Assembly (NCBI RefSeq): GCF_014205895.1
Contig: NZ_JACHFC010000003.1
Location: 124,001-188,000 of the forward strand
Direction: 5' to 3'
Length of the DNA: 64,000 nucleotides
Source: Borreliella lanei
GTDB lineage: Bacteria; Spirochaetota; Spirochaetia; Borreliales; Borreliaceae
Under the pieces are notes generated by a model that was not told the origin of the DNA, made no database searches, and saw only the letters and a program-made list of their open reading frames with translations. How positions within the stretch are numbered: position 1 is the first letter of the stretch; each line of letters opens with the position of its first letter. Positions 57,241 to 64,000 of this stretch are shown here, one piece after another. Made by a program: the position numbers and the translations under genes.

Positions 57241-58635
57241 TTATTTCCCCAAACAAAAATTCTTAAACATATTGTCAAGAACATCTTCACTACTAACTTC
57301 TCCTGTTATTTCCCCTAAACAATTGATAATCTCATAAGCATCAAATGCTAACATATCATAACTTAATTGACGATCAATTTTACTTAGTAAATCTAAAATC
57401 AAAGCATAAGCTTTCTCTAAAAGTTGCATCTGACGACTTGATGATATTATTATATCATCAAGTCCAATCTCAACTCTCTCATAAGAGCTTAAAGCCTTTA
57501 TTTTATCATAAAGAATATCTATTCCTTCTAAATTTTTAGTACTAATCATTATTAAATTTGAAGAATTTAAAACCTTTGAGCGAACAAATTCCTCAGTGGA
57601 CTTATTTATCTTCAAATCTATCTTATTTAAAACGAATAATATTTTACTATTAGATTTATTTGAATCAATAAATAAGAAATCATCCCTTGTTAAATTTGAA
57701 CTAACATCGATCACATAAATTACTAAAGATGCTTCCTTTATTAAAGAATTACTTTTTTCAATTCCCAATCTCTCAACAAAATCATCAGCATCTCTGAGTC
57801 CTGCTGTATCAAAAAGATTAAATAAAATACCATCAAGCTCAAAACTTGCTTCAATATAATCTCTTGTAGTGCCTGGATATGAAGAGACAATCGATCTATC
57901 TTTTTTGAGAAACAAATTAAATAAAGAAGACTTTCCAGCATTAACAGAGCCTGCTAAAACCAAAACAACACCATGATCAATTTTTTCATAAACCTTATAG
58001 GAATTAATTAATTTTTTAAGTTCAGCTTTGCTACTTAAAATTAAGTCAAAAGGAATACTAATCTCATGATCATCAACCTCATAATCAAGATAAACACTGA
58101 CAGCTGAGAGAAAATTTAAAATACTTTTTTTTATTGAATCTATTTTAACAAACAAAGCTCCAGAAAGTTTATTAACTGCAAGAGAATAAGTTTTATTGGT
58201 TTTGGCAAAAATAATCTCATGAATTGCCTCTGCCTTTGTAAGATCAATTTTCTTAGCAAGAAATGCTCGCAAAGTAAATTCACCCGGTTCAGCCATCCTA
58301 AACCCACTTTTTAAAAACAAATCTATAATCTTTTTAATCCCAATCACAGAACCATGCGCCATAACTTCAATAGCATCTTGCCCTGTAAAGCTCTTTGGTG
58401 CTCGATATAAACAAACAACAACTTCATCTACCTTGCAATCATTCTCATTATCTAATATATAACCGTAATGAATCGTATTCCCAGATGCTGAATTGAGAGC
58501 TGAATGATTTGAAAAGATTTTAGAAAATTTAGATATAGAAGAAGTGCCGCTGCTACGAATCACACATAAGGCGCTACTTAAAAAAGGAGTTGCAAGAGCT
58601 ACAATATCATCATCTCTCTCAAAAAACTTACTCAT
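57241..58635 (-). CDS. mnmE: tRNA modification GTPase MnmE
   Basis: GTPase partner of MnmG. The N-terminal formyl-THF-binding domain contains [19 protein letters not shown] and [22 protein letters not shown]; the G domain has G1 [13 protein letters not shown]2 GTTRDYIE and G3 [10 protein letters not shown]. The C-terminus ends FCLGK, matching the C-x-G-K motif with the catalytic Cys. Length 464 residues. It is the first of a ten-gene same-strand run that continues to batD. It is divergent from the flgN-like gene. Confidence 0.97.
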   Translation of the reverse strand: MSKFFERDDDIVALATPFLSSALCVIRSSGTSSISKFSKIFSNHSALNSASGNTIHYGYILDNENDCKVDEVVVCLYRAPKSFTGQDAIEVMAHGSVIGIKKIIDLFLKSGFRMAEPGEFTLRAFLAKKIDLTKAEAIHEIIFAKTNKTYSLAVNKLSGALFVKIDSIKKSILNFLSAVSVYLDYEVDDHEISIPFDLILSSKAELKKLINSYKVYEKIDHGVVLVLAGSVNAGKSSLFNLFLKKDRSIVSSYPGTTRDYIEASFELDGILFNLFDTAGLRDADDFVERLGIEKSNSLIKEASLVIYVIDVSSNLTRDDFLFIDSNKSNSKILFVLNKIDLKINKSTEEFVRSKVLNSSNLIMISTKNLEGIDILYDKIKALSSYERVEIGLDDIIISSSRQMQLLEKAYALILDLLSKIDRQLSYDMLAFDAYEIINCLGEITGEVSSEDVLDNMFKNFCLGK

Positions 58636-58699
58636 ACTTTAATGTATTATAACACAATAAAAAAGACAAAATTGATTTGTAAATATGTTTATAATAGCT

Positions 58700-58705
58700 T
58701 ATAAT
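58700..58705 (+). promoter_or_regulatory. -10 of the flgN-flgK-flgL-fliW-csrA operon
   Basis: TATAAT ends 13 bases before the ATG at 58719, so the leader would be about seven bases and lacks a Shine-Dalgarno sequence. Confidence 0.45.
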
Positions 58706-58718
58706 TAATTTTATAAAA

Positions 58719-59213
58719 ATGAAAACAAAACTTGAAATTGAACTAAGAGAAGTCTTAAAAAAAGAGCTTCTCTTAGTAGAAGAAATATATAATTCATACT
58801 TAAAAATAAAAGAAAATATCGACAATAAAAATGAAACGGGACTTAAAGAGATTGCAAACAACACAAAAATATTGCTTGAAAGTTTTAAAGAAATTGAGAG
58901 CAAAAGAGACGAAATTTGGAAAAAATTTACTCAAAATGAAAACTTTAAGTCAACTTACGAAGCTGTAGAAAAATTGACTACAATTTATAAACAAGAAATA
59001 TACGACTATCTACACAAATTGAAAATTGGAATACTTAATATCAAAAATTTAAACTACATAATACGAAACTATGTAAACACGTCCCTTGACATGTTATCAA
59101 TAATATTCCAAGATATCCAAGAAAGCGTAGAAAATGTAACTTACAAAAACCCTTACGGGCCAAAAATTGGACGCTCAAACGAAGCTTCCGTTTTAATAAA
59201 TAAAAAACTTTAA
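58719..59213 (+). CDS. FlgN-like chaperone for hook-junction proteins
   Basis: A 164-residue mostly helical protein of the size and pattern of FlgN, the export chaperone for FlgK and FlgL. The heptad pattern runs through [17 protein letters not shown] and [19 protein letters not shown], and the C-terminal part ([16 protein letters not shown]) could hold the partner-binding helix. It lies 11 bases before flgK, exactly where such a chaperone would be expected. The ATG has no ribosome site. In older spirochaete annotation the gene is called flbF. Confidence 0.72.
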   Translation: MKTKLEIELREVLKKELLLVEEIYNSYLKIKENIDNKNETGLKEIANNTKILLESFKEIESKRDEIWKKFTQNENFKSTYEAVEKLTTIYKQEIYDYLHKLKIGILNIKNLNYIIRNYVNTSLDMLSIIFQDIQESVENVTYKNPYGPKIGRSNEASVLINKKL

Positions 59214-59224
59214 AGGAGTTTAGA

Positions 59225-61108
59225 GTGGATTCAACATTTTCAGGAATAGAAATTGGCAAAAGAAGTTTATTTGCACATAAAGATGCTATGAATACAGTTG
59301 GACACAATTTATCCAATGCTACAAAGCCTGGATATTCAAGGCAAAGAGTAACAATGAAAACCGAAATTCCTCTTTACGCTCCACAATTAAACAGAGCTAA
59401 AAAGCAAGGACAATTGGGCCAGGGAATCGCGGTCCAATCTATAGACAGAGTAAAAGATGAACTACTTAACACAAGAATCATTGAAGAATCACACCGACTA
59501 GGATACTGGACCTCACAAGACAAGTTTATATCAATATTAGAAGATGTTTATAACGAACCTGAGGATCAATCAATAAGAAAAAGATTAAATGATTTTTGGG
59601 AAAGTTGGCACGATCTAGCAAATCAACCACAAGGTTTAGCAGAAAGAAAAATAATTCTAGAAAGGGGCAAATCTTTCTGCGAAGGAATAAGAAACAGATT
59701 CCATTCGCTTGAAAGAATTTACATAATGGCAAACGATGAAATAAAAATTACAACAGATGAGGCAAACAATTACATTAGAAACATTGCAAGTCTTAATAAA
59801 CAAATTGCAAAATCTCAAGCAATGAAAGACAATCCAAATGACTTAATGGATGCAAGAGACTTAATGGTTGAAAAATTAGGCAATATAATAAGTATATCAA
59901 TTGAAAACAAACAAGATCCCAATGAATTTTTAATCCACTCAGAAGGAAGACACCTCGTACAAGGTTCAATTGCAAATGAATTTAAACTAGAAGCTACAAA
60001 CGGACCTACCAGGACTAGATGGAACATTTTATGGACAAATAATGACAAAACTTACCTTAAAACGGGAAAACTGGGATCTTTGCTTAACATAAGAGACAAA
60101 GAGGTTAAAAATGAAATCAATGAACTAAATAATATAGCTGTCAACATTATAGAGCTTGTTAACGAAATACATGAAGCAGGATATGGAATGGATAAAAAAA
60201 ATGGAAGAAGCTTTTTTTCTCAAGAACTAAAACTAACTGATGATCGAGGTAGATATGATACTAACGGAAATGGCCAGTTTGATTCAGTTCATATTTTCAA
60301 AATTAATAGCACAAACGAAATATTTCCAGAAGAAAAATTGGGATTTTACGGAACTCTTAAATTTGGGACTACAAATAGCAATGAGATTATAGAAATACCC
60401 TACAATGCTCCAGATACAGTTCAAGATGTGATAAATAGAATAAACAATTCCAACGCACAAGTTACAGCAAGAATTAACTCAGAAGGCAAGTTTGAAATCA
60501 AAGCAGTTAAAGAACAAGAAGATGAGAACATAACATTTAAAATCAAGCACCTAGAAGATTCTGGATTATTTCTAACAAAATACACAGGAATATTAAATGC
60601 ATCTGGACCTGAGGGAGCTTATGATTATAAAAATATTGACACAACAGACAAATTGGCACCTAAATCAACCTATTCAATCTCACCTCTAAAAAATCCTGCA
60701 GCATGGATAAAAGTTGCAGATACAATAGACTCAGATCCTTCAAAAATAGCATCAGGAATTAAAAATCCAACAAATGAAATATCCATTGGAGATAACCAAG
60801 CAGCGCTGAGAATCTCCTCTTTTGGAAATTCTCAGATTATGATTGGCAAAAATTTAACACTAAATGATTACTTTGCAAATACAGCATCAAATATAGCAAT
60901 AAAAGGACAAATTTCAGAAATCACAAAAGAAAGCCAATCTCAAATATTAAAAGATTTAACAGATCTAAGAATGTCTATTTCTGGAGTAAACAAAGATGAA
61001 GAACTTGCAAACATGATCGAATTTCAACAAGCATTTATTGCAGCAAGTAAATTTATCACTGTTTCTGCTGAACTAATAGACACAGTAATAAATAAAATGG
61101 GAGTATAA
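59225..61108 (+). CDS. flgK: Flagellar hook-filament junction protein FlgK
   Basis: First junction protein between hook and filament (HAP1). The N-terminal helix [40 protein letters not shown] is a classic flagellar rod/hook motif (quoted in part), and the C-terminus [35 protein letters not shown] closes the D0 coil. Length 627 residues. The start is GTG at 59225, with AAGGAG six bases upstream. It follows the flgN-like gene and precedes flgL by two bases. Confidence 0.97.
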   Translation: MDSTFSGIEIGKRSLFAHKDAMNTVGHNLSNATKPGYSRQRVTMKTEIPLYAPQLNRAKKQGQLGQGIAVQSIDRVKDELLNTRIIEESHRLGYWTSQDKFISILEDVYNEPEDQSIRKRLNDFWESWHDLANQPQGLAERKIILERGKSFCEGIRNRFHSLERIYIMANDEIKITTDEANNYIRNIASLNKQIAKSQAMKDNPNDLMDARDLMVEKLGNIISISIENKQDPNEFLIHSEGRHLVQGSIANEFKLEATNGPTRTRWNILWTNNDKTYLKTGKLGSLLNIRDKEVKNEINELNNIAVNIIELVNEIHEAGYGMDKKNGRSFFSQELKLTDDRGRYDTNGNGQFDSVHIFKINSTNEIFPEEKLGFYGTLKFGTTNSNEIIEIPYNAPDTVQDVINRINNSNAQVTARINSEGKFEIKAVKEQEDENITFKIKHLEDSGLFLTKYTGILNASGPEGAYDYKNIDTTDKLAPKSTYSISPLKNPAAWIKVADTIDSDPSKIASGIKNPTNEISIGDNQAALRISSFGNSQIMIGKNLTLNDYFANTASNIAIKGQISEITKESQSQILKDLTDLRMSISGVNKDEELANMIEFQQAFIAASKFITVSAELIDTVINKMGV

Positions 61109-61110
61109 GC

Positions 61111-62382
61111 ATGATAAATAGAGTAAGTCATCCATTAACATATGAAAATTTTAAAACCTCTACAGCAGAGCAAGAGTCTAAAATTACAAAACTTTTAGAA
61201 AACTTATACAAAGGTAAAAGGATTATAAAACTAAGAAACGATCCAACAGGTGTTAATCACGCAATAAGGCTAGATAATGACATATTTAAAATTAATGTAT
61301 ACATAAAAAATATTGGTATTTCTAAAGGCAACCTAAGGTATACGGAAGGATATTTACAATCTCTTACAAACATTTTAACACGAGCTAAAGAAATTGCCGT
61401 TCAGGGAGCAAGCGGAACTTATGAAGCAGATGACAAAAAAATGATATCAAAAGAAGTAAATGCTTTGCTTGAAGATGTTGTTGCAATAGCAAACGCTAAA
61501 GGGCCTGATGGATATAGCATATTCTCAGGGACTAAAATTGATAGTGAGGCGTTTAAGGTAACTAGAGAGAATAAAATAAGCAAAACAAGCAAAGACGGTG
61601 CAGGCCCCCAAATAATCAAAGTAGAATACAATGGCAACCAAGCTGAAAAAAAAACAGAAGTATACAATGATATTCATATGTCAAATAATTATCCTGGAAA
61701 TGTTATATTTTTCTTACAAAACCAAAATATAATCTCATCAATAAACACTAATGGATTTGCCGTAAAAGAAAATACAAAAATTTATATTGACAATATTGAG
61801 ATAGGACTAACAGCAGGAGACACTGCTCTTGACATTGTTGCAAAAATCAATGAATCTTCAGCACCTGTTGAAGCAAGCATTGATCCGGTTTTAAACTCAT
61901 TATCTATCAAAACTACAACTCCACACCAAATTTGGATAACAGAAGAAAAAGAATCAAATGTTTTGCAAACACTTGGAATACTTACTAAAAACAATGATAC
62001 CAAACTACCTCCTTACAACCTTTCTAGCAGTACAGAAGTTAGAAGCAGATCTATTTTCGATGCTCTTATTGAGCTTAGAGACACACTTTATAATAACAAA
62101 GAAGAGCTTATTGGAAGCAGAAGCCTGGCAGAAATTGACGAAAGCTTAAAAAGATTACTTATATCCGTTGCAGATCTTGGAGCAAAAGAAAATAGACTTG
62201 ATAGAAGCTATGAAAGAATAAGCAAAGAGGCTGCAGATATGAAAGAAGATATGGTTCAATATACAGATCTTGATGTAACAAAAGCAATAACCAATTTAAA
62301 TATGGCAAGCTTAGCTTATCAAGTATCTATAGGAATCTCTGCTAAAATAATGCAAACAACCCTATTAGATTTTATAAAATAG
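61111..62382 (+). CDS. flgL: Flagellar hook-filament junction protein FlgL
   Basis: Second junction protein (HAP3), with flagellin-like ends. The N-terminus [20 protein letters not shown] and the helix with [45 protein letters not shown] (quoted in part) resemble flagellin D1, and the C-terminus is [26 protein letters not shown]. Length 423 residues. The start ATG lies three bases after the flgK stop, with GGGAG inside the end of flgK. Confidence 0.96.
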   Translation: MINRVSHPLTYENFKTSTAEQESKITKLLENLYKGKRIIKLRNDPTGVNHAIRLDNDIFKINVYIKNIGISKGNLRYTEGYLQSLTNILTRAKEIAVQGASGTYEADDKKMISKEVNALLEDVVAIANAKGPDGYSIFSGTKIDSEAFKVTRENKISKTSKDGAGPQIIKVEYNGNQAEKKTEVYNDIHMSNNYPGNVIFFLQNQNIISSINTNGFAVKENTKIYIDNIEIGLTAGDTALDIVAKINESSAPVEASIDPVLNSLSIKTTTPHQIWITEEKESNVLQTLGILTKNNDTKLPPYNLSSSTEVRSRSIFDALIELRDTLYNNKEELIGSRSLAEIDESLKRLLISVADLGAKENRLDRSYERISKEAADMKEDMVQYTDLDVTKAITNLNMASLAYQVSIGISAKIMQTTLLDFIK

Positions 62383-62383
62383 A

Positions 62384-62776
62384 ATGATAGATGAAAAAAG
62401 TATAGAATTTGATTTTCCCGAAGGAATACTTGGATTTGAAAACATTAAAAAATTTATAATAAAAGACTCTAAGTATAAGCCTTTTTCTATTATGCAATCC
62501 ATCAATAAAGACGTAAGTTTTTTGGTAACATCTCCTTTTAATTTTTTAAGCGAATACTTACCAAATATCCAGGAAAAAGATTGGTCGGACATTAAGGCGA
62601 AAGCAGAAGATGAAAAAGTTATACTATGCATAATTAATATGCATGTCAATGATTATAAAGACATTACAGCCAACTTAAAAGCACCAATCATAATAAACAA
62701 AAAAAAATTACTTGGAAAACAAGCTATATGCACAAATGAAAAATATTCACTACACCATAAAGTTTTCAAGGAATAA
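62384..62776 (+). CDS. fliW: Flagellar assembly factor FliW
   Basis: Binds flagellin and CsrA, freeing flagellin translation when filament export runs smoothly. The sequence [18 protein letters not shown] then [19 protein letters not shown] matches FliW, which usually has about 130-150 residues; this has 130. It starts two bases after the flgL stop without its own ribosome site, so translation is coupled. It is followed by csrA, as in many bacteria. Confidence 0.95.
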   Translation: MIDEKSIEFDFPEGILGFENIKKFIIKDSKYKPFSIMQSINKDVSFLVTSPFNFLSEYLPNIQEKDWSDIKAKAEDEKVILCIINMHVNDYKDITANLKAPIIINKKKLLGKQAICTNEKYSLHHKVFKE

Positions 62777-62778
62777 AG

Positions 62779-63024
62779 ATGCTAGTATTGTCAAGAAAAG
62801 TAAATGAAAGTATTAAAATAAATTCTGATATTGAAGTTTTAATATTAGAGATAAAAAAGGATGCTGTTAAAATAGCAATTAAGGCCCCTGAAAACATTAA
62901 AATATTTAGATCTGAAATTTATGAATTTATTATAGAAGAAAATAAAAAATCACTACTAAAAGACAAACACAATATAAGTAAAATTAAAAGCCTATTTAAT
63001 CATTATTTCAAGAATGAAAATTAA
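62779..63024 (+). CDS. csrA: Carbon storage regulator CsrA
   Basis: RNA-binding homodimer that represses translation at GGA sites. The core [22 protein letters not shown] and [20 protein letters not shown] matches CsrA, including the key RNA-binding Arg/Lys near residues 6 and 44. Length 81 residues with a C-terminal extension of about 20 residues beyond the 61 of E. coli CsrA. AAGGAA precedes the ATG. Its last 17 bases overlap the convergent tsaB gene. The flaB leader in this window carries two matching GGA hairpins. Confidence 0.96.
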   Translation: MLVLSRKVNESIKINSDIEVLILEIKKDAVKIAIKAPENIKIFRSEIYEFIIEENKKSLLKDKHNISKIKSLFNHYFKNEN

Positions 63025-63661
63025 CCTCTGCATCACTTTGTCTTATATAAAGAGGTCCTGACAAAATATCATCACTTTTGCGATTTTTTAAGTATTTAGC
63101 TATTCCAAGTTCTGTCAAAATTTTTCCAAACGAATTTAGATTTTCAATGATTTTAAATTTACAATTGAATTCTTTGCAAACATCCTCAAGATTGTTCCCA
63201 ATAAGCACTAAATTCGGATCAATCTGATTTAGATATTCAAACAAATCTTCCTTAGAAAAACACAAAATCCTCCCTATCAATTCGCAACTTTTATAATGCC
63301 CAAGAAAATATTTACCTGCAGTAAAAGTTAATACAATTACACTGGGGCTGTTTTTAACTAAATTTGCAAAAACATCTAATGTGGAAACATTGACAAAGGG
63401 AATAGAAAGACCTAAAGCAAGACCTTTGACAAAACTTAAACTAATTCTAAGGCCAGTAAAAGAACCGGGGCCACAAGAATTTATAATTAATTCAATTTGA
63501 TTAAGATCTATATTATTTTTAATTACAAAATCATTGAAAATTTTTGGAACACTAAAATTAAAATTTGATTTAAGTTCAACCAATGAAAAATTCTTATTAT
63601 TAATTCTACAATAAACTATCAATGCTTTATATGAATATTCCAATGCAAGTGTATTAATCAT
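63008..63661 (-). CDS. tsaB: tRNA t6A synthesis protein TsaB
   Basis: Partner of TsaD and TsaE in making t6A37 of ANN-decoding tRNAs. The ASKHA fold contains [29 protein letters not shown] at about residues 60-90 (quoted in part), a hallmark of TsaB. Length 217 residues. The start overlaps the end of tsaE by eight bases. Its end overlaps the csrA end in opposite orientation. Confidence 0.93.
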   Translation of the reverse strand: MINTLALEYSYKALIVYCRINNKNFSLVELKSNFNFSVPKIFNDFVIKNNIDLNQIELIINSCGPGSFTGLRISLSFVKGLALGLSIPFVNVSTLDVFANLVKNSPSVIVLTFTAGKYFLGHYKSCELIGRILCFSKEDLFEYLNQIDPNLVLIGNNLEDVCKEFNCKFKIIENLNSFGKILTELGIAKYLKNRKSDDILSGPLYIRQSDAEVNFHS

Positions 63662-64000
63662 TAAATTCTACAACCCTGCCTGAACCGACTATTTTAAAAG
63701 TTAAAGAAAATAATCTGTCTTTTGGAACAATACTCAAAGCAATTTGTGGCCATTCAATAGCAATAATTGAATCAAGATCCATAAGTATTTCTAATCCCCC
63801 AACAAGCTCAAATTCTTCTAAAGAAAACACCCGATATAAATCAATATGATAAAATTTGAAATCTATAAAATCATAAACATTAATAATGTTATAAGTTGGA
63901 CTTGTAAAATAAGAAATTCCAAGATTAAGGGCAAGTCCCTTTAAAAAACTAGTTTTTCCAGATCCCATATCACCACTTAAAACAAATATCTTACCAATTG
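63654..64000 (-). CDS. tsaE: tRNA t6A synthesis ATPase TsaE, N-terminus cut by window edge
   Basis: ATPase that cycles the TsaBD complex. The P-loop SGDMGSGKTSFLKGLA lies near the start of what is visible, and TSPTYNIINVYDFIDFKFYHIDLYRV is the family's second region, with IAIEWPQ as the third (quoted in part). The reading frame continues upstream of the P-loop to the window edge (IGKIFVLSGD), so the true start lies outside. The order tsaE-tsaB is common. It overlaps tsaB by eight bases. Confidence 0.95.
   Translation of the reverse strand, partial: IGKIFVLSGDMGSGKTSFLKGLALNLGISYFTSPTYNIINVYDFIDFKFYHIDLYRVFSLEEFELVGGLEILMDLDSIIAIEWPQIALSIVPKDRLFSLTFKIVGSGRVVEFND

Overview
The window is a compact, very AT-rich piece of a spirochaete chromosome. 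A FlaB flagellin with its linker, paired RecA/giant GreA, an S2-type lipoprotein, a BesABC efflux operon and the whole gene order identify it as a Lyme-disease Borrelia (Borreliella), close to B. burgdorferi. From memory of that genome the order matches BB0128 to BB0186; this is recollection, not a database result. Most long operons lie on the minus strand. That fits the left arm of a linear chromosome replicated outward from its centre (inference). I saw no rRNA, tRNA, CRISPR array, insertion sequence or prophage.

Layout. 1-6944 (minus): one likely operon TPR protein - giant greA - recA - scpA - pseudouridine synthase - cmk (cut by the window edge). 7128-8255 (plus): TPR/membrane protein. 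8302-9672 (minus): hisS. 9805-11694 (plus): class B PBP with a PASTA domain. 11705-13597 (minus): acyl-CoA ligase, followed by a 570-bp region with no convincing gene. 14169-19928 (minus): besB-besA-besC RND efflux operon ending in a small PII-like protein. 20031-23276: yidD (plus) and the proVWX glycine-betaine operon (minus). 23364-26561 (minus): fliD and flaB, with a flaB leader holding two GGA-loop hairpins. 26740-28781 (plus): nagA-nagB. 28827-32152 (minus): secA-sodA. 32215-35875 (plus): envelope proteins and the S2 lipoprotein pair. 35940-41718: alr (plus), a YD-like repeat protein (minus), an unannotated 55-aa gene (plus), an unknown 582-aa protein and a Na/Ca exchanger (minus). 41746-45230 (minus): propeller/GH-like protein and malQ. 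45370-47312: OmpA-like protein (plus), dksA (minus), infA (plus). 47361-58635 (minus): a long run mnmE-mnmG-rsmG-moxR-DUF58-BB0174-like-batA-batB-batC-batD. 58719-63024 (plus): flgN-like - flgK - flgL - fliW - csrA. 63008-64000 (minus): tsaB and tsaE (cut by the edge).

How it works together. The window carries a near complete flagellin homeostasis loop: flaB with two CsrA-type leader hairpins, the repressor gene csrA, and its antagonist fliW next to the hook-junction genes flgK/flgL. The envelope theme is strong: an efflux pump, SecA, YidD, a PBP, alanine racemase, an OmpA-like protein and a MoxR/Bat complex with two VWA proteins. Translation-related genes are also common (mnmE, mnmG, rsmG, tsaB, tsaE, infA, dksA, hisS). 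The most unusual sequence-level observations are a probable AUU start codon for besB, a 55-aa gene containing a G8 tract whose stop codon sits in a hairpin loop, a PII-like gene fused translationally to an RND pump, loss of scpB from an otherwise classic scpA-scpB-rluB-cmk order, and several plus-strand genes that look leaderless.
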